Source: Nemertoderma westbladi (Eukaryota > Xenacoelomorpha > Nemertodermatida > Nemertodermatidae). From it: a stretch of 64,000 nt of DNA. Below are positions 52,170-63,670 of this stretch, piece after piece. Under the pieces are notes generated by a model that did no database searches, was not told the DNA's origin, and saw only the letters and a program-made list of their open reading frames with translations. Positions within the stretch are counted from its first letter, which is position 1, and each line of letters starts with the position of its first letter. Made by a program: the position numbers and the translations under genes. The stretch is taken from contig JAUCBJ010000826.1 of the NCBI GenBank assembly GCA_032718475.1, positions 28,532 to 92,531 on the forward strand, given 5' to 3'.

Positions 52170-53825
52170 GGGGAAACAGATGGAATGGTTTACTGTCTGA
52201 CTGTGGAAGAACATCCCTGGTGATGAGCAGGCATTCCTTTTCCTTTATGGAACAGAGTGGAAGGGTTTACTGTGGAAGATCAACCATGGTGGTGAACAGG
52301 CATTCCTTTAGGAAACAGAGTGGAAGTGCTTACTGTGGAAGATCAACCATGGCTGCATGGTGGTGATCTGGTATCCCTTTAGGAAACCGTGTGGAAGGGT
52401 TTACTGTGGAAGATCACCCATGGTGGTGAACACTGAACAGGCATTCATTTTCCTTTGTGTAACCGAGTAGAGGGGTTTTCTTGAGGAAGATCACCCATGG
52501 TGGTGGTGGTGGGTGAACAGGCATTCCTTTAGAAAACAGAGTGGAAGGGTTTACTGTGGAAGATAACCCATGGTGGTGAACAGGCATTCCTTTAGGATAC
52601 AGAGTGGAGGGGATTACTGTGGAAGATCACCCATGGTGGTGAACAGGCATTCCTTTGGGTAACCGGGTAGAAGGGTTTACTGTGGAAGATCACCCATGAT
52701 GGTGAACACTGAACAGGCATTCATTTTCCTTTATGGAACAGAGTGGAAGGGTTTACTGTGGAAGATCAACCATGGTGGTGAACAGGCATTCCTTTAGGAA
52801 ACAGAGTGGAAGGGTTTACTGTGGAAGATAACAAATGGTGGTGAATAGGCATTCCTTTGGGTAACCGAGTAGAAGGGATTACTGTGGAAGATCACCCATG
52901 GTGGTGGTGAATAGGCATTCCTTTGGGTAACCGAGTAGAAGGGTTTGCTGTGGAAGATATGGTGGTGAACAGGCATTTATTTAGGAAACAGAGTGGAAGG
53001 GTTTACTGTGGAAGTCCCTGGAAGATAACCCATGGTGGTAAACAGGCATTCCTTTAGGAGACCGAGTGGAGGGGTTTACCCTGGAAGATCACCCATGGTG
53101 GTGAACAGGCATTCCTTTAGGAAACAGAGTGGAAGGGTTTACTGTGGAAGATAACCCATGGTGGTAAACAGTCATTCCTTTAGGAATCAGAGTGGAGGGG
53201 TTTACTGTGGAAGATCAACCATGGTGGTAAACAAGCATTCCTTTAGGAAACAGAGTGGAAGTGTTTACTGTGGAACATCACCCATGGTGGTGAACAGGCA
53301 TTCCTTTAGGGAGCAGGGTGGAAGGATTTACTGTAGAAGATCAACCATGGTGGTGAACAGGCATTCCTTTAGGAAACAGAGTGGAAATGTTTACTGTGGA
53401 AGATCACCCATGGTGGTGAACAGGCATTCCTTTAGGAAACAGAGTGAAGTGGTTTACTGTGGAACATCACACATGGTGGTGAACAGGCATTCCTTTAGGA
53501 AACAGAGTGGAAGTGTTTACTGTGGAAGATCACCCATGGTGGTGAACAGGCATTCCTTTAGGAAACAGAGTTAAGTGGTTTACTGTGGAACATCACCCAT
53601 GGTGGTGAACAGGCATTCCTTTAGGAAACAGAGTGGAAGTGTTTCACTGTGGAAGATCACCCATGGTGGTGAACAGGCATTCCTTTAGGAAACAGAGTTA
53701 AGTGGTTTACTGTGGAACATCACCCATGGTGGTGAACAGGCATTCCTTTAGGAAATAGAGAGGAAGTGTTTACTGTGGAACATCACCCATGGTCAGATGA
53801 TGGTGAACAGGCATTCTTTGGCTTA
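52170..53825 (+). repeat. 63-bp minisatellite, about 26 units, in CRIP intron 1
   Basis: Unit of the type GGTTTACTGTGGAAGATCAC, CCATGGTGGTGAACAGGCAT, TCCTTTAGGAAACAGAGTGG. Because the unit is often exactly 63 bp, frames stay open over several units (e.g. 53158-53574, repeating MVVNRHSFRKQSGSVYCG). This is a by-product. Variants with GAAGATCA or GAACATCA alternate toward the 3' end. The array stops ~200 bp before exon 2. Confidence 0.92.
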
Positions 53826-54024
53826 AAGAGCATAAAAGATTATTCCAATCCAGCATTAATTTCTATATTTAAATGTTTGACCTTGAGTGCCTAAGTACCG
53901 TACATTTAGACCTCAGAAGAAGATAGATCTACCGGCCAGTCGGATCAGGTTTCCGTTCCGGGAAAAGTTGTAGGCAGTAGTACTAAAACAACAAGCTGTT
54001 TATTACTTACATTTTTCATTTCAG

Positions 54025-54119
54025 CGGAACGTGTGCCGTACAACGGAAAAGACTGGCACAAAGCCTGTTTAAAATGTGATAGATGCAACAAAACGCTAGC
54101 CCTGGGTAATTTCTCTGAG
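54025..54119 (+). CDS. CRIP1-like: CRIP1-like LIM protein, exon 2
   Basis: 95 nt between TTTCATTTCAG and GAG|GTAAGT. It completes the split Ala codon and reads ERVPYNGKDWHKACLKCDRC, then NKTLALGNFSE. Spacing from exon 1 is C-X2-C-X17-H-X2-C-X2-C-X2-C, an exact LIM-domain pattern, so all six ligands up to here are present. The next exon starts in phase 0. Confidence 0.9.
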
Positions 54120-54422
54120 GTAAGTTTAAAGCTCGCTCACCACTCAGCTATCAATTATCGGTATACTGTTATAGTCGAAAGACCTTTATAACATTACTCC
54201 ATCCCTATGGGATGTGGTGGCGAATTCAATTGCCATCCTATGATGATAATGATATACGGATGTCTGAAAGTCTGATATATCAATTATTGATATTTTTACA
54301 TTTAAAAACTACTTACAGTACAAAATTAGATTGATAAGTTTATAATCGTGGCCGTCTCCCTATATTAGAAGTCCCTATAATAAATTTAATTCAACTGTTT
54401 CTTTCACGCTGCTGTCCCATAG

Positions 54423-54545
54423 CACGAAGATAAAGTGTACTGTAACATTCCGTGTTACCGCGCTTTATTCGGACCTAAAACTTACGGTTACGGAGGCGGG
54501 GTGGAAAGTCACACCTACGAGGCATCCGAAGTTACTCAAGAGTAA
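54423..54545 (+). CDS. CRIP1-like: CRIP1-like LIM protein, exon 3 and stop
   Basis: Follows the acceptor GTCCCATAG and reads [20 protein letters not shown], then [11 protein letters not shown], ending in TAA at 54543-54545. The YCN.PCY pair supplies the last two zinc ligands after 17 residues, and FGPK.YG.GG.ESHT is the conserved CRIP tail. The extra YEASEVTQE end makes it a little longer than vertebrate CRIP1. The reading frame and both junctions are intact, so this is probably an active host gene. Confidence 0.92.
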   Translation, partial: HEDKVYCNIPCYRALFGPKTYGYGGGVESHTYEASEVTQE

Positions 54546-55206
54546 ACTGGTGCTGAAACGGGGGATTTTTAAAGTTTCTAGTTTAACCTCATATTATCTA
54601 GGTGTGTTTGTATCCCCCGGTTCTTGTGTTCTAGTTCACGCATGTATTTTATGTTTAAGGAATTAACCTATTCACATTTATCCTACTGTAATGTTTTGTT
54701 TATTCTATCCCAGTAGAATAGTGATTTATTTTGGGGAAAAACTCGCGCAATTCAGATACATATGTAAATAAGTAATTAATAATTATTACCATTTCATTTA
54801 TTGTTATATACTTTCCCTCCATGTTGTGTTTGTACTAACTGACTTACCATTTGTATTTATTTTCGCATGCGTAGCACTCAGATCGAGTTTATTGCACGAA
54901 ACCATGTTACGCAACGCTGTTTGGTCCCAAGGGTTTCGGGCGGGGTGTGGGTGTGGAGAGTCATCGATACCAATAGACCTGCCCTGCATGCAATCGTTGT
55001 TACTTATTTAAGGTTTGCTGTCATGTCTTTCATCCATTATACTACCGGTACTGGTAATTAATGTTTGTTCTTTTCGAGCGCCTTTCTATATAATCGAAAT
55101 TACTTTCAATATGGTGGGGGGGGGGGGGGGGGGGGGGGGGGGCTGGGGTAGACGTGTAAACGATGACAAACTTTGCGACAAAGAATCACCCTTTATTGTA
55201 AATAAA
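54546..55206 (+). other. Probable CRIP 3' untranslated region
   Basis: The first clear AATAAA after the stop is at 55201-55206. If it is used, the 3' UTR is about 660-680 nt and contains the G run at 55112-55142. Confidence 0.4.
55112..55142. repeat. G homopolymer, ~30 nt
   Basis: One of several long G/C runs in this window (others near 782, 17487, 22101, 22821, 23126, 29595 and 63529). Confidence 0.95.
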
Positions 55207-55633
55207 ACGCTAAACCGAAACACAATAATGTTCGAATGATATGTGTGACTTTAACTCGTCGTGTTTTAAATAATTTTTTTTACTTACCCTTTTTTTACAA
55301 CATCTTAATCCTCTCCCTCTAACATCGTGTCAATTTTTATTATTTATTTTTCAACCTGTAGATGGAATTCGCCGAAAAAATTCCAGACATTAGATATTAA
55401 CGGCCCCCCCTTCCTTTATATTTGTTATATTTCATCCAGTTTTGCCTTTCCATTTCTGTTCATTGCGAACTATTGCATTTGCAAGTGTTAGTGTTTTATT
55501 ACATTTTGGGGATTATCATGTTGCACTGCGTTTACAAATAGAAAAGAAAATATTTCCACAAAATTGAATTACGAATTTGCTTACCGGTACTCGAATATAT
55601 AGAAAGCTCTCACCGGTAATTATATACCTTATT

Positions 55634-56156
55634 TTAAAAGTGAGATAAGCACTACCAAATATATTTCGATCCACATATATAGTGGGCATCTTCAGTGAAT
55701 TAATGACAGTAAATAGAATTAATAGTAAAACTGACTAAAGGGCCTAACTAAATACTGAAATGCACATAATACAGATTGAATACTGTACATAGTACCGGTA
55801 CACGGTAAATTGAATCAATCAAATACGGTACGACCTCCACCGACCTAGTATAACTCATTTAGTAACTTACAACTTAAAATATTAGAAAGTTTAAAATTAT
55901 CTGTACAAGTACGGGGGGCTAGTTGTAAGTTACTAAATGAGTTATACTAGGTCGGTGGAGGTCGTATTTGATTGATTCAATTTACCGTGTACCGGTACTA
56001 TGTACAGTATTCAATCTGTATTATGTGCATTTCAGTATTTAGTTAGGCCCTTTAGTCAGTTTTATTATTAATTCTATTTACAGTCATTAATTCACTGAAG
56101 ATGCCCACTATATATGTGGATCGAAATATATTTGGTAGCGCTTATCTCACTTTTAA
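55634..56156. mobile_element. Foldback element: 241/236-bp inverted arms, 46-nt loop
   Basis: The left arm 55634-55874 is the reverse complement of 55921-56156 with very few differences, the main one being a 5-bp insertion on the left (TACGGTACG versus TACG). Outer ends read TTAAAAGTGAGATAAGC. No coding capacity and no clear target duplication. Confidence 0.9.
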
Positions 56157-59100
56157 ATTAATTAACTATGACAATCTCTGTAATATATACCTTATATCTT
56201 TATTATTTCAGTACTTTAGATGTTTACTCTGTGTAAGTAACACTTCAACCTTGGATGAAACTTTTACGCTATTTAAACAATCACCTAATTGTGCTCAAAC
56301 GTCATTCCCTTCTAGTTTACATCACTTGAGTCGCCTGCAATGAAAGCTACAACGATGTCATCAACTTTACAACATTATCATTTGTGATCCATATAGTTTA
56401 TACATTCCAAATAAATATTGTTTGTTTTAACATTTAGCTTGCATGTTCTACACTGCATTATTTATAAATGTAATGTTGGTAAAAAATCTGATATTTAGTT
56501 TTAGTTTTGGGAACCGTGCCTTCTGTAGCACAGATTCAGGTTAACTATTTATACCCACCTCACCTACACTATTTCATGTAAATTTTTTCTGCAAATACTA
56601 AAACTGTGTGTGATTAGATTTATTTGTAATAGCATGATGTATAATTATTAGACTTAACTGTAGGGTTCAAACTCACTGATTTATTGAGAATTTGTAAAAA
56701 TGTTAGATAATTTGTCAAAATAGTCACGATTGAATTGAAAGACGGTTAACTAGCGTTTAAAAAAGGTTCCTTAAGATATAGTATCGCGATCTTGGTGAAG
56801 AATGTAATACTGATACCAACGTTTAGTAAATAGTGAAGTAAATATATTATATATTGGCACTGGTGGTACTAAAGTTAATAAAACCTATATTATATTGATA
56901 TGTCAGTAAACCAAACAAATTACCCAAATTTTTAATATCATCTAACACACCGATATTTTACCTGGGTGAAATAAAGTCATATTAAGTTTGCCGAAACCTG
57001 TTTCATACTTACCTTACACCACCATCTACACTGAAAACTAACAGTGTAGTCTGAACGATACAGACATTGAGACTCTGTTTGATAATTATTACGAACTTCT
57101 CACATAAATTTGCGAAATTGTTGTACCAGATTGGCTAAGTTGTATGAGTTTGAATCCTAAATAGTTACTTTTTGTAAAATCTCAGCTGGACTTACTTGTG
57201 CTTGAACAACTTTCAGTGCATTCGACTCTATTACTAATTTAGTGCAGTTATTAATAGCAATATAACGTGTAGTAGTGTGTCAGTTTAGTTTCGACTATTT
57301 TTTGTTTTATTTATACCTTCTTGTTACTTTTTGGTGTCAGATTTTTTTACCCATTTTAATTGTATAGTTGTGTAATTAATCATTTATTTTAGGTGATGGG
57401 TTGAGTTGGTTTGATTTACGAATCTGTGAAGTGGAATTCCTAAATTGTATTAATTAATGTCAGCGTTTGCATGAAAACTACTGTTAATAATTTTTGTAAA
57501 GTCCGGTATGGATATTGGGTGAGTAAGAAAACATGTGCAATAAATTATCACTTAGACATTTGTTATTGTAAATCATTAACAACGTTATACTGTCAATTGA
57601 GTTATATTTGGTTAATTTAAATAACAGTCGGTGTTTCGTTATTTTTTTCATCCCATATTTCAGTGTGGCGTTTTTATAACTATACAAGTAAACTTTATTT
57701 AACTCAATTAACGTGAGGGGTACTTTGCAAAACAATTAATCTTCTTTTTTTCTTATAAGACACAAAGTATATCGTATATTGATACCAACTCGATGATTTC
57801 AAAATGGTTGTACCATAAATGTTCACAGACACAATATATCCGTCACATCTCACCTGTCTACCTTTATAGGGTAGGGTACTAGCTTCCTCGTGCCCTACCA
57901 CAACATTTTTTCGTCAGTCGAATACGGAGTTTTCACTGTTACATTGTGAAGTAAACCTAACCATAAGTTAACCTAACCATAAAATGAAATTACATTTTGC
58001 ATAACTGATTTGGAAACTAATTAAAATATACTGTTTTCGGACTAACCGAAATGCAAGATTTCACAATGAACTATTAATTAATAGGTGAAGGACAACCCTT
58101 AAAAATTTATAACCGCGGAGAATCTTTAGAATTTCCCTCGCAAAACTCAAAACAATTTTATAACGCGGCGTGAATTGGAATTAATTTATCATATCCAACT
58201 ACCTGTATCTGACTGACTGATGATATATTATTTCCAGCTCACAATAACTAATATTTACATTTTGTGATTGAATACATGTTAATTTCTTTCCCCTGTTATT
58301 TAGTGTATAACAATAATTAATTTATCAATTTACATTTTGTTTCTTTGCGGTAAAATAATATTTTGTAACATTTTACAACACAAACGTCTTGTCTGGTTGT
58401 AATATATTTAAATTAAACTTATTAGCCCAAAGTTTGTAAAGTAATACATATGCTGTATATATTCTCAATAATAATAACTGTTAACCCCCAAGATTATTTA
58501 TTTTTGAACATATTCGCGGTGTTTCAATATTCTCTAACAATGTTTGTAAACTGAGTTATATATTTACTGGGAACTTATTGGAATACTAAATACTAGCTAG
58601 AGAGACGTTTCCATAATATCACACTTACTATTAATTATACTTAATCACCTATTATCACCTATACTATACAAAGTATACACCTGTGGTACAAACAAGGCTG
58701 CCTTGGACACACTTGTTTTTTTTATATGTTGGAAACATTATTATTAAATAAATATAAATTGAGTTTTTAAAAAAATAGGGGTTATCTATCGAACATGTTG
58801 CGATTCTCAAACGATACGCAATGACATAAGGCGCATCTAACTATGTCTTATGTAGTTGCAGATAGTGGTGCGCAATGTGGTGCACATTGACCGCATCTAG
58901 AAGAAGTTATCTGCAGCGCAAATTGGTCTATTAATAAAGTTTTGGTTAGGAAACACAGACACGGTAACTTGCTTCTTTTCTTCTTTACTTAAAATTTTTT
59001 AAATTAAATTGAACTAATTACACCACCTCCCTTAATTATTAAGACTACTACAGTATTATAGTAGTCTACCCGCCAACTCCCTACAATTAAGTTTAGATGG

Positions 59101-59540
59101 CATTTTTTGTTAATGGTTGGTATCCACCTGATTTTTGTACTTCAAGAACTGGCGAATCCCGCTAGGCCGGATGCCACCTCTGCATTTTTGATTTAATGCC
59201 TCTTTTTGGGCTTCAAAGTTTTTTGCTCAACAATGGGTTTTTTCGATTTTAGGATACAAGTTCATGGTAAATGTTACTGAATCTCGTCTCATAACCAGTG
59301 TACAAATTGAAAGTTAATCAAAATGCATCAATGTTGTCCTGAAACTGTTATAAACACTTTGATAGAAGAAAATTTCCGAAATTCCCTTGCAGTCCGCCTA
59401 CCGGGCCTTAGTAACCGCCTTAGCAACAGATTTATGAAATTTAAATTATTAATTTCCTTGGGTCTCACCTTTCCTTTTCCTGAGAAAATCAACGATCAGA
59501 TTTAAAAATTAAAAAATCCATCACACAACTTATAACAACA
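56157..59540. other. AT-rich intergenic DNA, no gene seen
   Basis: 3.4 kb without a supported coding frame, tandem repeat or recognised element on either strand. A small perfect hairpin-like sequence (AGACTACTACAGTATTATAG, 59042) is the only local structure noted. Unspliced, weakly conserved exons would not be detected by eye. Confidence 0.5.
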
Positions 59541-59544
59541 TAAA

Positions 59545-59691
59545 AAGTTATTAAAAAAGAAAGATAGACATCTGGCTGTTATCTTTGTTGGCTTCTTCAA
59601 GGCCTTTGATTCAGTCTCTCGCTCACGTATGTTCAGCATACTTTCATTATATGGGATTCCTGATGAAATTATTGCAGCAATCAGATCAATA
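59545..59691 (+). mobile_element. RTE-like LINE, internal RT fragment
   Basis: Reads LKKKDRHLAVIFVGFFKAFD, then SVSRSRMFSILSLYG, equal to the RT block of the minus-strand copy. The catalytic Asp of VDFFKAFD is replaced (VGFF). It abuts the 3' end of that copy in opposite orientation. Confidence 0.85.
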
Positions 59692-60113
59692 CTACTACTA
59701 CTAGGATCGGCATGCTGCATTGCAGCTGCATTTTTAAGAATGCTGTGCCGGCTTATCGACAAAATTGCACCGCCACAACTCCCTATCACCCATGACATTT
59801 GCTAGATCATCCGCATCTTCAAGGCCAGTGTTCTTTAAGATGCGTCTCAAGAAAGTCATGGGCTGTCCACCATGCTTATTCACTCCATGAGGCTGCCAAA
59901 GTACAAGATTATGCACTGGCTGGTCCTCACGGCGAAAGCAATGTCCTGCAAAGCGGGGGCGATTTTGTTCTAGTGTCAAGCTTGGGGGAACCAATGAGAC
60001 ACCTCCAATGTTATATAGTGTCTGGTTGGAGATGTGTGCATTGTACTTGACACAATGAACCCGGCGTAGCATTCTTGAGAATGTGCCATCCAGAGATTTG
60101 GTGTCCTCAGCAG

Positions 60114-61412
60114 TTAGAGCCCAGCATGGACTCCCATAGAGGAAGCCCAGTATGGACTCCCATAGAGGAGTACTGGAACTACTGCTGCTCTAAATAATCG
60201 GACCTTAAGTTTCCGATTAATTCTCGGTGACTTCCAAATCCTGGAAAGCCTATTCAAGGCTGCCCATGCCTTTCCCTTACATATTCGAAGGTCCTCACCT
60301 GACTTCCTGATCCATGATCCAAGGTAACAGAAGTCGTCCACATGCTCAAGCATACCATCTTTTGTGCTTATGCTCATCCGATCAGAGACTTGTTGAGGAC
60401 TTTCAAAGTTAACTGTCAAAATTGTGGTCTTTCTGGAGTTAATAAAAAGACCAACACTAGAAGCAGCATGTTCTAATGAGGTGAGGAGCCGTTGGGCTCC
60501 CTCTAGTGATTCTGAGAGTACTCCTAAGTCATCAGCAAAGTCTAGATCAGTTAGGTACTTGGCAGGATTTCCTCGACTTCTGGAGCCAGTAGGCGGAGTT
60601 ACCATCACCCCATCATCGTTATGATGATCTAAGGACATGCGTAGAACATAGTCAACCACAATTATGAACAAGAATGGCGCAAGTGTGTCTCCCTGGAGGA
60701 CGCCCCATAACACTTCAAATGGTTCTGTGTCACCGTCAACAGTAGACACAAATGTTGTCGAACCATCGTATACTGATCTGATTGCTGCAATAATTTCATC
60801 AGGAATCCCATATAATGAAAGTATGCTGAACATACGTGAGCGAGAGACTGAATCAAAGGCCTTGAAGAAGTCAACAAAGATATCAGCCAGATGCCTGTCT
60901 TTCTTTTTTGATAACTCTTCAATTATCCTTCTAAGTGCCAAAATGGGCTCCATGGTCCCACGCCCTATACGGAACCCATTCTGATTTCCACGGAGCAGTC
61001 TCTCAATGGGATCCCTGATGCGATTTAATAGAATTCTATTGTATAGCTTTGCAGCAATCGAGATCAATGAGATTCCCCGGAAAGAACCATAGAGTGTTAG
61101 GTTGCCCTTCTTGGGAACTGGCACCAACTTATTTGTTTTCATTTCTTGTGGGACTCTTGTTGTTTGGTACATGTCTACTATGATGGAATAGATGAGCTTT
61201 AAACACTCAGGTATTTTAAAGACCTCAAGGGGAACACCATCTACTCCACTGGCACGATTGGTCTTAATGCTCTTTGCAGCAGCCTTCACTTCTGCAAAGG
61301 AGATATCGCCAATGGGAATATCTCGGAGTACAGACTCAGACACTTTTACTTCTATAAAGTTATCAGGCAATACCCTGTCATTATTGAGGAGCTTTTCAAA
61401 GTGGGCCTGAAG
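60114..61412 (-). pseudogene. Reverse transcriptase of the RTE-like LINE
   Basis: An open frame of more than 400 codons. It contains NRASGVDGVPLEVFK, KLVPVPKKGNLTLYGSFRGI, NGFRIGRGTMEPILALRR, IFVDFFKAFDSVS, VLQGDTLAPFLFIIVVDYV, LTDLDFADDLGVLSES and FCYLGSWIRKSGEDL, the full set of RT fingers, palm and thumb motifs with intact catalytic Asp residues. At the 3' side the frame fails at the 27-bp duplication (near 60140) and the tail (…RMLRRVHCVKYNAHIS…, 60072-59734) continues in another frame. The N-terminal end is cut by the CR1 fragment at 61413. The endonuclease that belongs to this family is seen at 16322. Confidence 0.88.
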
Positions 61413-62215
61413 TTGAAGTTGAAGTTTTTTATTAACATTGTACATAAGCCATATAAAATGTAAGACATATAAAACATAACATAATACACTAATAACCGGC
61501 ATAATTTGGAATCGACTATAATATTATAATTTAAAAAAAGGAATAGTGCATAGTTCATAAATAAAATATAGAATATCTTGTAGACATACAATGTTAGGGA
61601 TAGCTCCCTGAGGATAAACCTCGTTTCCATGGAGGTCCCTTTAAAAAGCACAGCATTAAAGTGAGCGCAGCGTGTAAATTACTTAAAAATAACAAATTAA
61701 TTTGATAAAATATCCGAATGGTATTACAACTAGCTAGTAAATATTAGCTTAAGAACAATCGGGTATTAAACATAGTGGGAAGTCCTGTATGTGCACTAAA
61801 TAAAATCACAACATTTTGAGGGTATAAGTAGGAATTACATAAGGTGTAAGTAGGAATTACATAAATTTATTTATAAATTAAAATTAAATATTTAAGAATG
61901 CGTACAATATAAAAAAGTGAATTAAAATTAGTGTTAAAAAGTGCGCGATAGACAACACATGAAGTAAAATTAATTATTTAGACTAAAAATTGGCGCGATA
62001 GAAAAAAAGAGTGAAACAGGCGAATATGGAACACCAAAACCTAGAAGTAAGTTCAATTAAAATAAATATAAATTAATAAAATAAAATAAAATAAAATAAG
62101 CACCAAGCATTCAGACTGGAAAATAGTTAATGTATTTAATCTACAGTATCTTAAAACCCCATACCGAATCCAAAATTAATAAAATAAATAAGAAAACATT
62201 ACAATTTGGCTAAAA
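61413..62215 (-). mobile_element. 3' end fragment of a CR1-like LINE
   Basis: Non-coding AT-rich insertion. Its end reads (CTTCAA)3 on the minus strand, preceded by …TTAATAAAAAAC. A GGGACCTCCATGGAAACGAG block at 61642-61623 resembles one in the 3' UTR of the LINE at 41967-46887. It separates the RTE-like RT from its linker. Confidence 0.65.
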
Positions 62216-62763
62216 AAAAAGCCTTCCAACCATTGAGGCGATCGGCTGGTGATTCAGCCTTAACCTTGGTGGTTGGTTGGCTTTTTCGACCAGCAAGCAA
62301 GTTGATCGATCTCCATGCCTGGGATGATTGCCTGCTGTCGCCAGCATCATTGATGGCATCAACCTGTTGGTTTATTAGCTCCTGTAAATTAACAGAGTAC
62401 TGCCTGTTCAGGGACCTAGATGCAGCCTTAACTGCATTCTTGGCCGATGTAGTCTGTTTGAGTCGGGACTCTTTCTGCGCCTTGTAGAGGTCATTTCGGC
62501 ACTTCTGAATTTTGTTGTCTGTCCAGGGGGCCCGTTTCCTGTTTCGAGGGTATACAGGAACTGTTTGTGCAGCTGCTAACTTAACTACCTCTGTGAAGGC
62601 AGTATAGCCCTCACAGTGATCTGCCACCTCAGAGGCAAGAACCTCATACCTGTTGCTCAGCTGTATGTAGTGTGAAGCTGGATCTCACACTTGGCTGTTG
62701 CAACAGAGAGGACCAGTCATGCCGCGGCAAGGCAGATTTCGTTGTTCTGCTATCGATGCTACC

Positions 62764-63285
62764 ATCAGTATACGATGGTTCGACAACATTTGTGTCTACT
62801 GTTGACGGTGACACAGAACCATTTGAAGTCTTATAGGGCGTCCTCCAGGGAGACACACTTGCACCATTATTGTCATAATTATGGTTGACTATTTTCTACG
62901 CATGTCCTTAGATCATCATAATGATGATGGGGTGATGATAACTCCACCTACTGGCTTCAGAAGTCGAGGAAATTCTGCCAAGTACCTAACTGATCTAGAC
63001 TTTGCTTATGACTTAGGAGTACTCTCAGAATCACTAGAGGGAGCCCAATGGCTCCTCAGCTCATTACAACAGGATGCTTCTAGTGTTGGTCTTTTCATTA
63101 ACTCAAAAAAGACCAAAATTTTGTCAGTTAACTTTGAAAGTCCTCAGCATGTCTCTGACCGGATGATCATAAGCTCAAAGGATGGTATGTTTGAGCATGT
63201 GGACGACTTCTGTTACCTGGGATCATGGATCCGGAAGTCAGGTGAGGACCTTCGAATACGTAAGGGAAATGCATGGGCATGGGCA
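62764..63285 (+). mobile_element. RTE-like LINE, RT fragment in plus orientation
   Basis: Covers VYDGSTTFVSTVDGDTEPFE through to SGEDLRIRKGNAWA. The catalytic FADD reads FAYD, and a stop (TAG at 62836) and a deletion near 62880 are present. Confidence 0.85.
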
Positions 63286-63289
63286 GTAA

Positions 63290-63528
63290 CTGTTCAGGGA
63301 CCTAGATACAGCCTTAACTGCATTATTGGCCGCTGTAGTGTGTTTTGAGTCAGGACTCTTTTACTGCGCCTTATAGATGTCATTTCGGCACTTCTGAATT
63401 TTGTGGTCAGTCCATGGGGCCCTTTTCCTGTTTCGAGGGTATACATGGAATTGTTTCTGCAGATGCTAACTTAACTGCTTCTGTGGAGGCAGAATAGCTC
63501 TCGCAGTGATCTGCGACAACAGAGACAG
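63290..63528 (-). mobile_element. RTE-like LINE, linker fragment
   Basis: Matches 62400-62635 in the same (minus) orientation. It ends at a G run (63529-63546), where homology to the parent stops. Confidence 0.8.
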
Positions 63529-63594
63529 GGGGGGGGGGGGGGGGGTATCCCATCTTGGCGAATTAATATCCCGCCTCAATGTTAAATTCTCAAT

Positions 63595-63670
63595 TTAGGG
63601 AAAGGAGCAGGTTACAGTGGCACGTTATTTTAACCAAAACAATAAACTAAATACAATAGAACAGGTTACA
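63595..63670 (+). mobile_element. Fragment of the TACCCCAAAA-type TIR element
   Basis: GGGAAAGGAGCAGGTTACAG, then TTTTAACCAAAACAATAAAC, as at 39631-39680. The TACCCCAAAA termini are not present. Confidence 0.7.

Larger units (their letters stand above)
59692..62757 (-). mobile_element. RTE-like LINE, longest copy, split by a CR1 3' fragment
   Basis: On the minus strand: endonuclease-RT linker (62640-62216), a foreign insertion (62215-61413), then the RT (61412-60170), tail and 3' end. The 3' end finishes GCATGCCGATCCTAGTAG with a TAG-type short repeat, as in the insertion at 33210-34382. The endonuclease is missing here. A 27-bp duplication lies at 60121-60175. Confidence 0.88.

Noticed and set aside
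53158-53574. A 138-residue repetitive protein
   Set aside because: The frame exists only because the minisatellite unit is 63 bp. It lies in an intron and has no start context or conservation.
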